Source: a virus. From it: a stretch of DNA of 64,000 nucleotides. The notes below the pieces were generated by a model. The model did not search any database. It was not told the origin of the DNA and saw only the letters and a program-made list of their open reading frames with translations. The stretch covers positions 1 to 64,000 of IMG/VR virus record IMGVR_UViG_3300047552_001072; one strand, 5' to 3'. This document shows, one piece after another, positions 29,301-41,300 of the stretch. The position numbers were made by a program, and so were the translations under genes. Within the stretch, counting starts at the first letter, position 1. Each line of letters starts with the position of its first letter.

Positions 29301-32300
29301 TAAAGGAGTTAAGTATTCTATTAAAATATATGATAGAAAAACTTTAGCAGATGATACTGAAGTTCAAGCTTCAGGATTTAGACCTAAACCAGGTGTTCCT
29401 TATTTAGTTATAAGTAATCCTAAAGGCGATGGTCAAGTAGAAACAAGAACTCAATTTATTAGATTAACTCCTAGAAAACTAAATAAAGGAGATATATCTG
29501 AGAATGGATTCTTACATCCTCTAAGAAAGTTATATGAAGCTGTAAGAGAGTTAGGTACTCAAATATATCCTGATAATCCGAATAAGGTACTAGGTAATAC
29601 TGTAGTCAATAGCTTAATCATGAAAATGGCTAATGCTAAAGATAATAAGGGTGAAAGAGCATTTCAATTAAATGAAGATGGTAAAGTAATTCTTAATAGA
29701 CATATTTACACTTATAAAGATTATTTAGATGGAGTATCTAAGGGTTATAAAGAATTTGTAGGAGAAGGAGCTGATAAGATATCTGAAGAACAATTTGATA
29801 AAATTAAATTAGCTGCAGAAAAAATTATTCCTTTATACTATGGCAAACGATATAAGAAAGTTGAATTAACATTTGATACAATAGAAGAAGCTACTCAGTA
29901 CGCAGAGTCAATTAAAGACTCAGGTAAAATATTGTTTAAAGCTAAAATAGATGAAGACAGTAAACATCCTGACAATCTCTATTATGTTAAACATGTTAAA
30001 CAAAGTAAGAATGATAAAGATGTATTTGATGTAGAAATGTATCTTGCTGCTGGTGCTGGAGAAGCTCAGAAAGTAATGAATCAACTAGCTCAAGCAAATA
30101 CACAATTTAAGTTTAGAAAGATTGTAACTAAGGATAAGAAGAAGATTGCTACTTCAAAATCTATTATGTCTACTTCATTATCTAAAGAAGCCTATAGAAA
30201 TTCATTAGCTAAAATTCTTGAAGATGTTTATAAAGATAAACAAACTAAGAATGGGGAAGCTATTGATCAAAAAGTAATAAACAAACTTAGAGGAGGTAGT
30301 TTAAAATATCTTGAGAATTATATTCAAAAGAGGGGAATAGACAGAGCTTCATTAGATGTTTTAATGAATGAAGAAGCAATTCATCCTATTACTTTAGCAG
30401 ACTTAGAGACTGTAGTAGGAGATACAGCATTTAAAGATAATGAACATAGATTTGTAGAAGGAGGATATCTCGCTTTACCTTTAGGTATGATTTCAGTTAA
30501 CTATCATGGAGCTAACTTAGATAAACAAGAAAGTGTAGATAAGATAGAATCGATGATGGGTTCTAAATTAGATGAAGTTAAAGGTGGTACTGTTGTTATT
30601 GGTAAGATAGGTGACACCATTAGTACTAAAAAAGAAATAGTAGAAGAAAAACCTTTACAAGAAACATCTTTTAGATCTTCAGAAAGAGAAATTACAGAAT
30701 ATGATAATTCAATAGAAAGATTAACTAATAATATTAATGAAGTTAATTCTACAGAAGATGAAGGAGAATTAAGTAATAAGTTTAGTCAATATGAAAAAGA
30801 ATTAAATGAATTAAGAGATATTGATACTATTACTTATAATGAAATACTTGAATTACAAAACCAAGGAAAAAATAAAGAAGCTTTAGATCAATTACTTAAT
30901 TCTATTAAGAATCTTAGAGAAAATGAAGTTGTAGTTGATTTAGAACCTGAAGTTATTCAAGAGTCAGAATTAACTCAAGAAGAGTTTGTATATGATGATA
31001 ATAAATACTTTATAAAAGATAATAAATTTTATAGAGAAGATAGTCTATTGGATTCTATTGAAGAGATTACAGAAGAAGAATATAATGCTGCTAAGATAGA
31101 TAAAGATCGTAGATACTTTACTGTAGAAGATACTCAAGATCTAGGAAAAGAATTAACAATAGATGAAGCTGTTAAAGTAGCTAAGAAGATACTACCTAAA
31201 TTAAAAATAGGTAACCAAAGCTGGTTAAAGGCTAAGTTATTCTCATTCTTAAATATACCAATATCTAATGAAGTTGAATTAAAATTCTTAGATAAATTAG
31301 AATTCGAAGCTATATCAGGAAGAAAAGATTCACTTGGTATTTATATTGATGGCACTATCTATTTATTAAAAGATAATAAAGGTGGTATTAGAGAAGGTGT
31401 GTTACGACATGAGTTAATGCATAAAGTATACTGGGAATATCTAACAGCTAGAGATAGATCTGCTATTAGACGTTCTGCTCGTAGATCTGACCCTAGTACT
31501 GAGAAAATGAGTACCGTCGAGTTTGAAGAATGGTTATCGAATAGATTTATGTCTTACAAAGATAATCAATTCAATGAACAAGGTAGAATAAAACAATTCT
31601 TTTCAAATATATATAGACTTCTTAAATTCATTACAGGAAATGTAACTGAAATTAATGATTTATTTAACTTAGTTGATAAAGGATACTATAGAAAAAATAT
31701 GGCTGACTTCTCAAGAAGTATCAGACGTAATTATGTAGATATAAAAAATAACTTTGAAAGTGCTGCAATATTTAAAGAATCAGTATTTGCTGTTCAATCA
31801 CACTTCTCTTCTTTACTAGACATTAATCCAAAAGATCCTAATAAGAAAGTATATACGTATAATGAAGCGTATCATGCTACCAAGGATTCTATGCTTAACT
31901 TAAAGAATAGAAAAGAAAAAGACTTGGTTAAATATAACGAAGCTCTTCAAAAAGCTATTACAGATAATGATGCAGATAAACAACAAAAAATCTTAGCAGC
32001 TATTGAAAAGCTTGAAAAAGATTTAGTTGTATTTAGAACTCTATTTGATGGAAAAAGTAATAAGAACTATGACATAGTAACTTTATATTTATTCCCTGAT
32101 GGATTTACTAAACAACATTATTCATCTATCAAAAGAAAAATATCTGAAGAAGATATTAATGATATAATAGAACTTGACTCAGAAACATTATCAGATGATT
32201 TAGAGATTGTTAACTTAAATGATGTTATTGCAGAATCTAAGCATATAGATAATGAGGCTAAACAAAGTAGTGCAGTTAAATTATTACTATCTAATATCAA

Positions 32301-35300
32301 AGATCCTGCAACAGGAGAATGGATTATTCCCCGTGTAGCTTTTGCTAAATGTTTGAAATTTATGGAATCTATTTCTTTTGAAGTAGAAGTTATTAAAGAC
32401 AAAACAGGAGCAATTAGAAAAGTAGGATTCTTACAAAGATTTAAAGAGTCTATTGCTAAGTCAGCAGGATTAGATAGTAAAGCAGATATTTCTGGAGCAG
32501 GAGCTATATATTTAGTTTATAAAAAAATTAAAGAATACTATGAGTCAGCTTTAATGCCAGAGTATAATGATTATAATGGAACTACATTTACTCAAAAAAG
32601 AAGATTGCCAAAAGGTATATTCTTTTTAAATCCTGATGTACTTATAGTAGCAAGAGATTTTACTGAAGATGTAGATTATAAAGGATTAACATATGATCAA
32701 CTAAATGCCAAAGTAGTACAAGGTAAGGTATTTGTTTTCCATAGAAAAGATGCTGAACAATTACTTATTAAAAACTCTCTTGAAGCAGATAAGAAAAAAG
32801 TAAATGTAAGTACTGAAAAAGTTGTAGAAGCTTTTGAAGCCATTATAAGAAGTAAAATTAACCAAGGATTAATTAAAGGATTTCCAGAGAATGCTAATAA
32901 CTTAGCTAGAATTTCTATGATTAGAGAAGCTTGGAGATCTGAACAATCTAAAAATGCTTTAGCAGAATTCTACAGTTTATTCTCATCTATGATGGAAGAC
33001 CACATGATGTTAGCTAAGTATGATGTATTTGAAAATAGAACAACGTATATAAGAGCAGGTGCTAATTCAAATTCATTATCTGTTAAATCAGATATTGAAC
33101 AAGGTATTATCAGTAAGATAACTTTGATAGCTGAGGGGTTAAAAGGAGATTATCAGAAAGCATATAAAGCTTTTATTGGAGGCACACCTGGAAAAGGTCA
33201 CATGACTTGGAGTGAGATAGAATCTAAATTAAGTAGTACTTCATCTAGTGATGCTGTTCAAGGAATAAAAGATTTTCTTAACTTTATTGGTATTGTTATT
33301 AACGCTAATGAATTAAGTCTAAAAGATCCATTTAAAACAGCTGAAGACATTAAGTTTTTTGTAGAAGAACATATGTCAACTGTAGGTACATTTAAACCTG
33401 CACCGATAAACTCTATTCCTAAAGAAGAGAAAGATGCGCTGTCTGATGATGAGATTGCAGAATTATCTGTTCAACAAGAGATAACTATTTATGATGTCAT
33501 AGAAGAACAAGGTTCTTTGATAGGAAGATTAGCAACTGACATCTCATCTAGTACTCGGTGGGTTAGACCAAATTCTGTAAAAGATAGTTCTAAAAATACA
33601 GTATTCTTATTTCATAACTCTACTCAAGCTAATGATACTTTAATAGCTGTAGCTAAAGTATTTAAAGAAAGATTTAAAGGCGGTGGTGGAACATTGCGTA
33701 ATGTTAAGTTACCTGAATATCTAAAACATAAAATCTATACTAAAGGTAATATCTTTGCTAAAGGCATTAACCATATTCACGATACCTATGAACATGATGG
33801 TACAATAGATGTAGTAAATGATAAGGCTACCTCTTACATGAGAGAATCTAAATCTAAGTTTTTCTCAAGAGTACTTAATGCTAGTATGGCATTTATGATT
33901 AACGGTTCTAGAGAAGGTAATCCAAGATATATTCAATGGGTATACACTATTTCTAATAAACCAAGGATTACAGGTGCGGGAGTTGATTTTCTTTCTCCTA
34001 AACAAATTAAAGAAGCCTTAGGTACATATTTAATAAAAGTAAGTTTAAGACCTGATTTAAGTAATTTAATTAAAAATCATAAGAAGTATAAAAATACTAA
34101 TTTTGAAATATTAGATACTGTACTAGGTGGAAACTCTAATATGGCAGATGCTATATCGAAAGCGGTTATTAATGAAACACTAACTAAATATGGGGAGGAG
34201 TTAGTTAATGAAATGTACGATGAATTAACAAAACTATCTAGAGAATTTGCAGAAGAATTAGCTTATGATCAATTTAAGTTTGATGCTAGGTTTATGAAAG
34301 CACATAAAAAACTTAAAGCAGAAGGTAAGTTGGATTCTAATATACCTGGTACATTAAAAGTGGACCATAAAGATGAGGTTAAGAATTTTGATGCATCAAG
34401 AAAATATAATCACACTGTAGATGAGATTCATGGTACAGTAGATATGATGTTTAAGAATATGTATGTTAACTCATACTTTTTAGTAGATTTATTAGCAGGT
34501 GATGCAAGTTTCTTTAGTAATGCTTTAGATTTGGTTAAACGTATGTCAGGGGTATTTGCTCCAGGTATGAAAGGTTTAGTACACCCAGAACTTGGTATGA
34601 AGAAAAAATATCGTACTGCATGTATATCTGATATAGTAGAAGGTAAAGATTCAATAGCTGAATCAGTATCTATGATGCTTCTTAATAAACCATATACTGA
34701 ACTTAATTCAGATCAATTAAAAGAAGTTGATAAAATATTAGCTTTATTTGGTAGTAGTTATAAACCTACAGATGGTCAGGCATTTATGTTACCTGAAATG
34801 GCTGCTGAAATTGAAAAAGGTTTTGGTAGAGCATTTAAAGCAGGACATATCTTTAAAGCAGCTCATTATGAGAATGCTACAAAGAAAATAACTGATCCTG
34901 ACGGTAATGAAATAGAAGTTCTTATTCCAGTAATGGATAAATATTCTATTGTAAATTTATCTGATGATCTTTGTAATAGATTTCCTTTATTAGGAAATTT
35001 AAGAAGAAATATGCGAATGAATGGTAAAGGTCAAGAGCCTATATATTTAGTAACATTTGCTTCTGCTAGAAAAGTTGGAGGACCAGTTAAACCTACTGAT
35101 AGTAAACAATTACTACAAGATAATGGAACATTTACTAAAGATTCAATTATAGAATTGAGTTTTGAGAATCTTCGTATGCAATCTAATCCTGATCATATCA
35201 CTTTTGATAGTGAGAAAGGAGTAGCTAATCCATCTCAGTTGGGTTATATGATTTTGTTACAACAACATCTATTAGCAGAAGGAGATAGAACAGCAAAAGT

Positions 35301-38300
35301 AATTCATGAGTATACTGCAAAATTAATTGAAAAAGGTTTAGGTAAATTTAAAAGAAGAATAACTGATGAAGATGGTAAGCTATCTTTAACTAAGTTATCT
35401 AAATATATATTTGAAGCAATGTCTGGAAAAGGTAATGAACGTTATCAAGAACTTCTTGGTGAAGGTGTTTCATTCCAAGCTCCTTATATTGTTAATAAAG
35501 CATTAACACAAATAGCTGCAGACGTAACTAAATCTTCTGTAGGATTCAGATTACCTGGTGAAAAGCTTATTTTACAAACAGACTTTGGTATTGAAGTAAA
35601 TAAAAAGAATAAAGCTCTTAGAGAAAAATTAAAGTTTAACCAAAGTGAAGATAAAGGTCACTTAGAAGCTGAAGTAATTTTCCCTGAAGGAGTTTTACCA
35701 AGAGAAGTAGAAGACTCTATTAAAGAGATGCTTAAAACTGGAAAGAGATTCTTCACCACTTCTGATATGTTAGGTTTCCGTATTCCTTCTACAGAGTTAC
35801 ACTCTGCTGTAGCAATTAAGATTGCAGGATTCTATGACTCTCGAGGTACAAATGCTATTATCGCACCTAAAGAACTTGTAGTATTACATGGATCTGACTT
35901 TGACGTTGACTCCTTGTTTATGCTTGTTAGATCTTTCTATAAACCAGAAGAAGCAGAATTATTTGGGTACGAGGCAAGTTCACCAATAGGCTATGAGTTA
36001 GTTAATAAAGAATATCATCCAATAGCTAAGGATAAATTTGAAAAGATCATATCTGAATTAAAAGAACAATATAAAGAGGATAAAAAGAAATTAAAGCTTA
36101 TAGATAAAGTAGAAGATAAATATTATACCAATGTTATTACTCAAGGTTTTATAGATATGATTCTTAAACCTGAGAATAGATCTCGTATGGTCGAACCTAT
36201 TAGTATGGAAATATTTAATGGTGATGGTGAAGATACTATGTTTACTATGTTAAAAGATCTTCAACAAAGACGTTATAAACATATTCATGGTGATAAAGCT
36301 ACCAAAGAAGGAATAGAAGAAGCAGGTGAGGTACAACAAAGACCTGATTTAAGTAATCCTTCAGGTAATTATAAAGTATTTAAGTCGTCTATGGACGGAG
36401 CTGCACTTGTAGGTGTATTTGCTAATGGTTTTAAATCATTAGCTTATATGTTAAACTCTGGTGATTATGGTAATAATACTGTAGCAGTTAAAAAAGAACT
36501 TAAGAAATTAAAAGAAGCTAAAAAAGTACAGGAGACTTTACTGTCAAATGTTAATGAAGAACTTCGTAAACTTGACCCTAGTACTAATCCTGAATCGGTT
36601 AAACAACGTGAGAAAAAACGTGACGAGTTATTAAGTATTCTTAAAGAAACTGAAAGAACTATAGAAGAACTTACTGCTAAATCTAAAACTTCTAAAGATG
36701 AAAAATCAACTACTCCTTTCTTAAATGTACCCGCTATTAAATTAGGTGGTAAGATATTTGATAGAATTAGAGAATTTGAAGTAGGTAAAGACGGGTGGCC
36801 AGTATGGAGAACACTAGATGCTTTAGTTAACTCAGCGATAGATAACGTTAAAGAACAAATTCTTCCAACTATTAATGCCTCTGGATTAACCTCTAATGCT
36901 TATGTAGCTTTAATAGGACTTGGTGTTCCTTTAAGAACAACTGTACTATTAATGAGACAACCTGCAATAGAACAAATGAGTTCTACTGGATTTAAGACTT
37001 CTGAAATCAATAAGAAAAAAGAAGCTTTAGAAGAAATGTTTAAAGCTATTTCTCAAGAAGATTTAGAATTATTACCTATATATGCTCAACAAGAACAATT
37101 AACAGATCTTGATTTAGAAGATGCTTTTATAAAAGATTTAATCGATTTTAGAGCATACGATAATGGTGATATGGATAAAGCATTTAAAGATGTTATTGAT
37201 CCTGAACATTCTATTGTAAGACAGTACGCAATATTATTAGAAGTAGAAAAAGCTATGAATATTGGAGAAGATATTTCTACAATGAGTTCTGCTTTAAATA
37301 TCATTAGACAATTTCCAAGTAATAAAGCAGACATGTCTACTACCCAAGAAAAATGGGAAGAGATGTTTGATTTTAAGGAAGACGAAGTAAAAATGAGAGA
37401 TTCATTCTCTTTTGATATTCCTGCATTGTTTAATAATAATCCACACATTAAATTAGCATATGAAGCATTTAAGTACTTGGTAGATTCTATTGAAACAATG
37501 TTTCTTAAACACGATAAGGCTTTAACTAAATTAGCTACTGAAATAGTTAAGACTTCTAATATGTCTATTGGTACTAAGAATGAAACAATAGAAACAGTTA
37601 AAAGTGACTTTGTTAAATTTATAGCTTCTGGTATTCCATTAATGGAAAAAATTAATTTAAGATTAACTAAAGAATATAGAACTGCTACAGGAGTAAAAGA
37701 TTATACTACTGGAGCTGAAGCTTGGTCACAAGCATTCTTAGATAAGTTAGAAGATGTTAAATTATTTTTAAAAGCACATAACATTTCTAATGGATTTATA
37801 GAAAATATTGCTATTAGACCAGGAAGATTTGATACAAGGTACGCACAATTTACTGCAGGTAATAATTTGAAGTTAGAAGATTTCTTATTATTCCAAGAGG
37901 ATTTTGTAAAATTAAATAGAGTAAATATAGATGATAAAGGTAATATTACATATAGTTATACGCCTAATGTTGGTTATACAGAATTTCAACAAGACTTTGT
38001 AAGATATGCAATCTTAAACTTTGGTTTACAATTTGGATCTACAAACTATTCTACTTCTTTACCTCCAGATATTGTTAAACCTTATATGGATGAGTTAGAT
38101 GCAGAATTAAAAGAAGCATTAACTAAATTAGATGTATATAAAGAATTATTTGAAGTTCAAGAGGTAATTGAAAGAGGTAATAATGTTGGAGAAACTCGTA
38201 AGAAACCAACAAGAGTTGAAGTAGCTCAAGGTACTTGGAGAAGTGCAGCATATGATAAAGCTTATGGTATATATTATAATTTAAGATTTGATCTTAAAGG

Positions 38301-41300
38301 TAAAGACACTATGGGTGACTTCTTAAAATTTGGTAAGAATGTATTTAAGAAAATAAAAATAGCTGTAGAATCTGACGAGCAATCTAACTTTCCTGTATTC
38401 TATACTAAGATAGGTACTTTAAAAAGAAGAATAGGATTATTCTTTAGAAAAGAGTTAGCAGAGAAATACTCTACTGCATTAGCTTTTGATAGTTCAATAT
38501 TATCTAGAGCAGTAGCTGATCCTGACAATACAACTAAAGTATCTATTTCTGATAACTACTATAATGATATTAAGACAAAAGACGAACATGGTACTGGGTC
38601 TATCATAATGCTATATCCTACAAATGATGGAGCAAGAATGTATAGAAAGTATTATATGGTAACTAAGAAATTAACTGATCCTAAAGTTAATGAGTATGGT
38701 ATTAATGAAATGGAATTCGAGATAACTCCATTAGAAAATAAAGATTATGAACAATACATTGACTCTAAAGGAGAAGATTATAAATTAGTTAAAAAAGTAT
38801 CTAAGGTAGAATTAAATTATAAAGGTACTAAATCTTCTATTACAACTGCAGATAGAAATAAATTCTTATCTCTTGAGAATGTATTAAAAGATATACAAGT
38901 TAATGGATCTACTGCAGGTAAATTAATGGCTAATTTATTCTTAAGTCCAGAATTCTCTTCAGCTGTAAAAGGATTAACAGTTAGAACTATTAATGTAAAA
39001 GAGACTGATAAAGGAAATGTAATTGGACATTGGGTTAATAATTATCCTAAAGAAATTTCTATTGCTGTGCAATACCCAGATGGAACAAGAGTTTCACCAG
39101 AAATAATTGAATCAACTATAATACATGAATTAACTCATGCTTTAACTTGGTTTAATTTACATACTCCTGATAATAAATTATCAAGAGATCAAGTAAGAGC
39201 TAAAGCTAACTTACATAAACTATTCAAAGTAGCTTCAGAAGCTATGAAGAAAAAATATAAAGATGAGTTTAAAGCTGGTGCAGGTAAATTCTATGGATTT
39301 ACAAATATTGATGAATTTGTTGCAGAAACATTTAGTAATCCTGAGTTCCAGGCTGAATTAGATTCATTTAAAATTGATACAGGTAAGAAATATTCTTTAT
39401 TAACTAAATTTGTAGAGTTCTTCAAAAGATTGCTAGGAGTTGTAGAAAATGATTCTTTACTATCACAGGTATTAAATAACTCATTCTACTTAATAGATAA
39501 TCCTATTAATAAAGGTTCTGTAGTTATAGATACTAATGAGATATTCTATAAGATAGGTAATTCTAAACCTGCAGAAGTTTCTGGAATAACTAAGAATGTA
39601 CTAGAACAAAGTAAGTATATAAATGTAGCTACAGACTCTAATGGAGAACAATTAGACCATTATATTTATTCTATTACAAACAAAGCTTGGAATCGTGTAA
39701 CTGATAACTATACTGGATTTATTTCTAAGTTTGTTAGTACTACTCCTAAGGAAAAGGGATTAACTAGTTCTCAATTAAAAGCTGAAGGAGTATTTAAAGG
39801 TGTACCTAAAGGAACAGCTATTCCAATTGATGGTATTAAAAAAGATCTTACTAAAGAAGAATATATACAATATTTAGATGACTTAAATGCTGTAGGTATT
39901 GCTAAAGGTAAAGTAATGCATAAGTGGCTAGAGTTATTATCTTGGAATAAATACTCTAATAAATCTAAAGAAGATTTAGAAGATGAGTTAGAGGAAGCTT
40001 TAGAGAATGCTCCTGTACCAGATGCTGAAACATCTTATGGATGGATTGAACAAGTTTATGATAAGTTATTAGATAAACTTCAATTAAACTCACATAAGGA
40101 TAATGTGCCAGAGGATCAAAAAGATAAAATATTCTCTGAGGTAACTATAGGTAGTCCACTACTTAAATACGCAGGTACTATGGATATGTTAGTAGAGCAT
40201 AGTGATGGATCTTACTCTATCATAGATTGGAAGACTGGTAGAAGTATTGAAAAAGAAACACATGATGTTCTTATGAAATACGGTAATCAGTTTAATCATA
40301 TGTTTGCTGATCCTAAAACCAAGAACCAATTGCAGGTAATGTTTTATGCATTCATGATGAAAGTAGAAAATCCAGATGCAATTTTTAGAAATTTAGATAT
40401 CATGTGGATTCCTAATAAGTATGAGGCTTTAGCATATGATCCTTATAATAAAGCAAATCATGCTAATTTCTTACGTATGATTGAGCAATACTATAAGTCT
40501 GAAGAACCTAGAATATATGAACAAATACTAGAGAAAAGTCCTAACGCATTTAATCCTAAACATTATAATGCAACAGACCCTACTTTAGCTGGTAGAATGT
40601 TAGCTGAGAATAAAACAGCTGAACAAGTTATTATAGCAACTCAAAATGAATTAAAATGGAAAATCCAAGCTAAATTGGATAAAAGATTATTAACTCATGA
40701 TGATATGCAAGAGATTAAGAAATTAACCCTTGAACTAGTTGCATTTGCTAAACAAGAAGGATATAATATTCAAAACTGGTCAGATGATATCTCTTATGGT
40801 TCTAGATGGTTTGGTATTAATGCAGATGTTAATCATCCTATTGTTAACTTATACCAAGCTAGATTAAATGAAGGATTAGATAAAGCTAATTCTGAGTTTA
40901 CTAGAGATATGGCTAAGTTTAATAGATTAGTTAAAAAAATATCAGAAGATTACGTAGCTAGTAAAATGCCTGGTAAAGGATTCTTACGTAAAGCAACACT
41001 TAAAAAATATGATCCGTTGACTAATGAATTATATGAACCATTCTATACAACATTTACAGAAGATGGTGTAACTTTGGAGAGATTCTTACATAAAAATGAG
41101 AAAGATCCTGAAAAGAAAAAAGCTTATGAGGCTTTAACAAAGAATCAAAAAGAGTTTATAGATTTTGTTAATGAAAGATTTGCATCACCATTTAAAGGAG
41201 ACTCAGCATTCTTAAATAGAACTGCAGTTAAAGATAAACCTAATATGGTTGGTGGTATTGAGATGGGAGTTAAGAATTATTCTGACTTAGAGTTATTTAA

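Noticed and set aside
32118-37448. Leftward frames of about 94 and 120 residues inside the giant gene
   Set aside because: They lie wholly opposite the polyprotein, have Ser-rich mirror compositions and no neighbouring genes on their strand.
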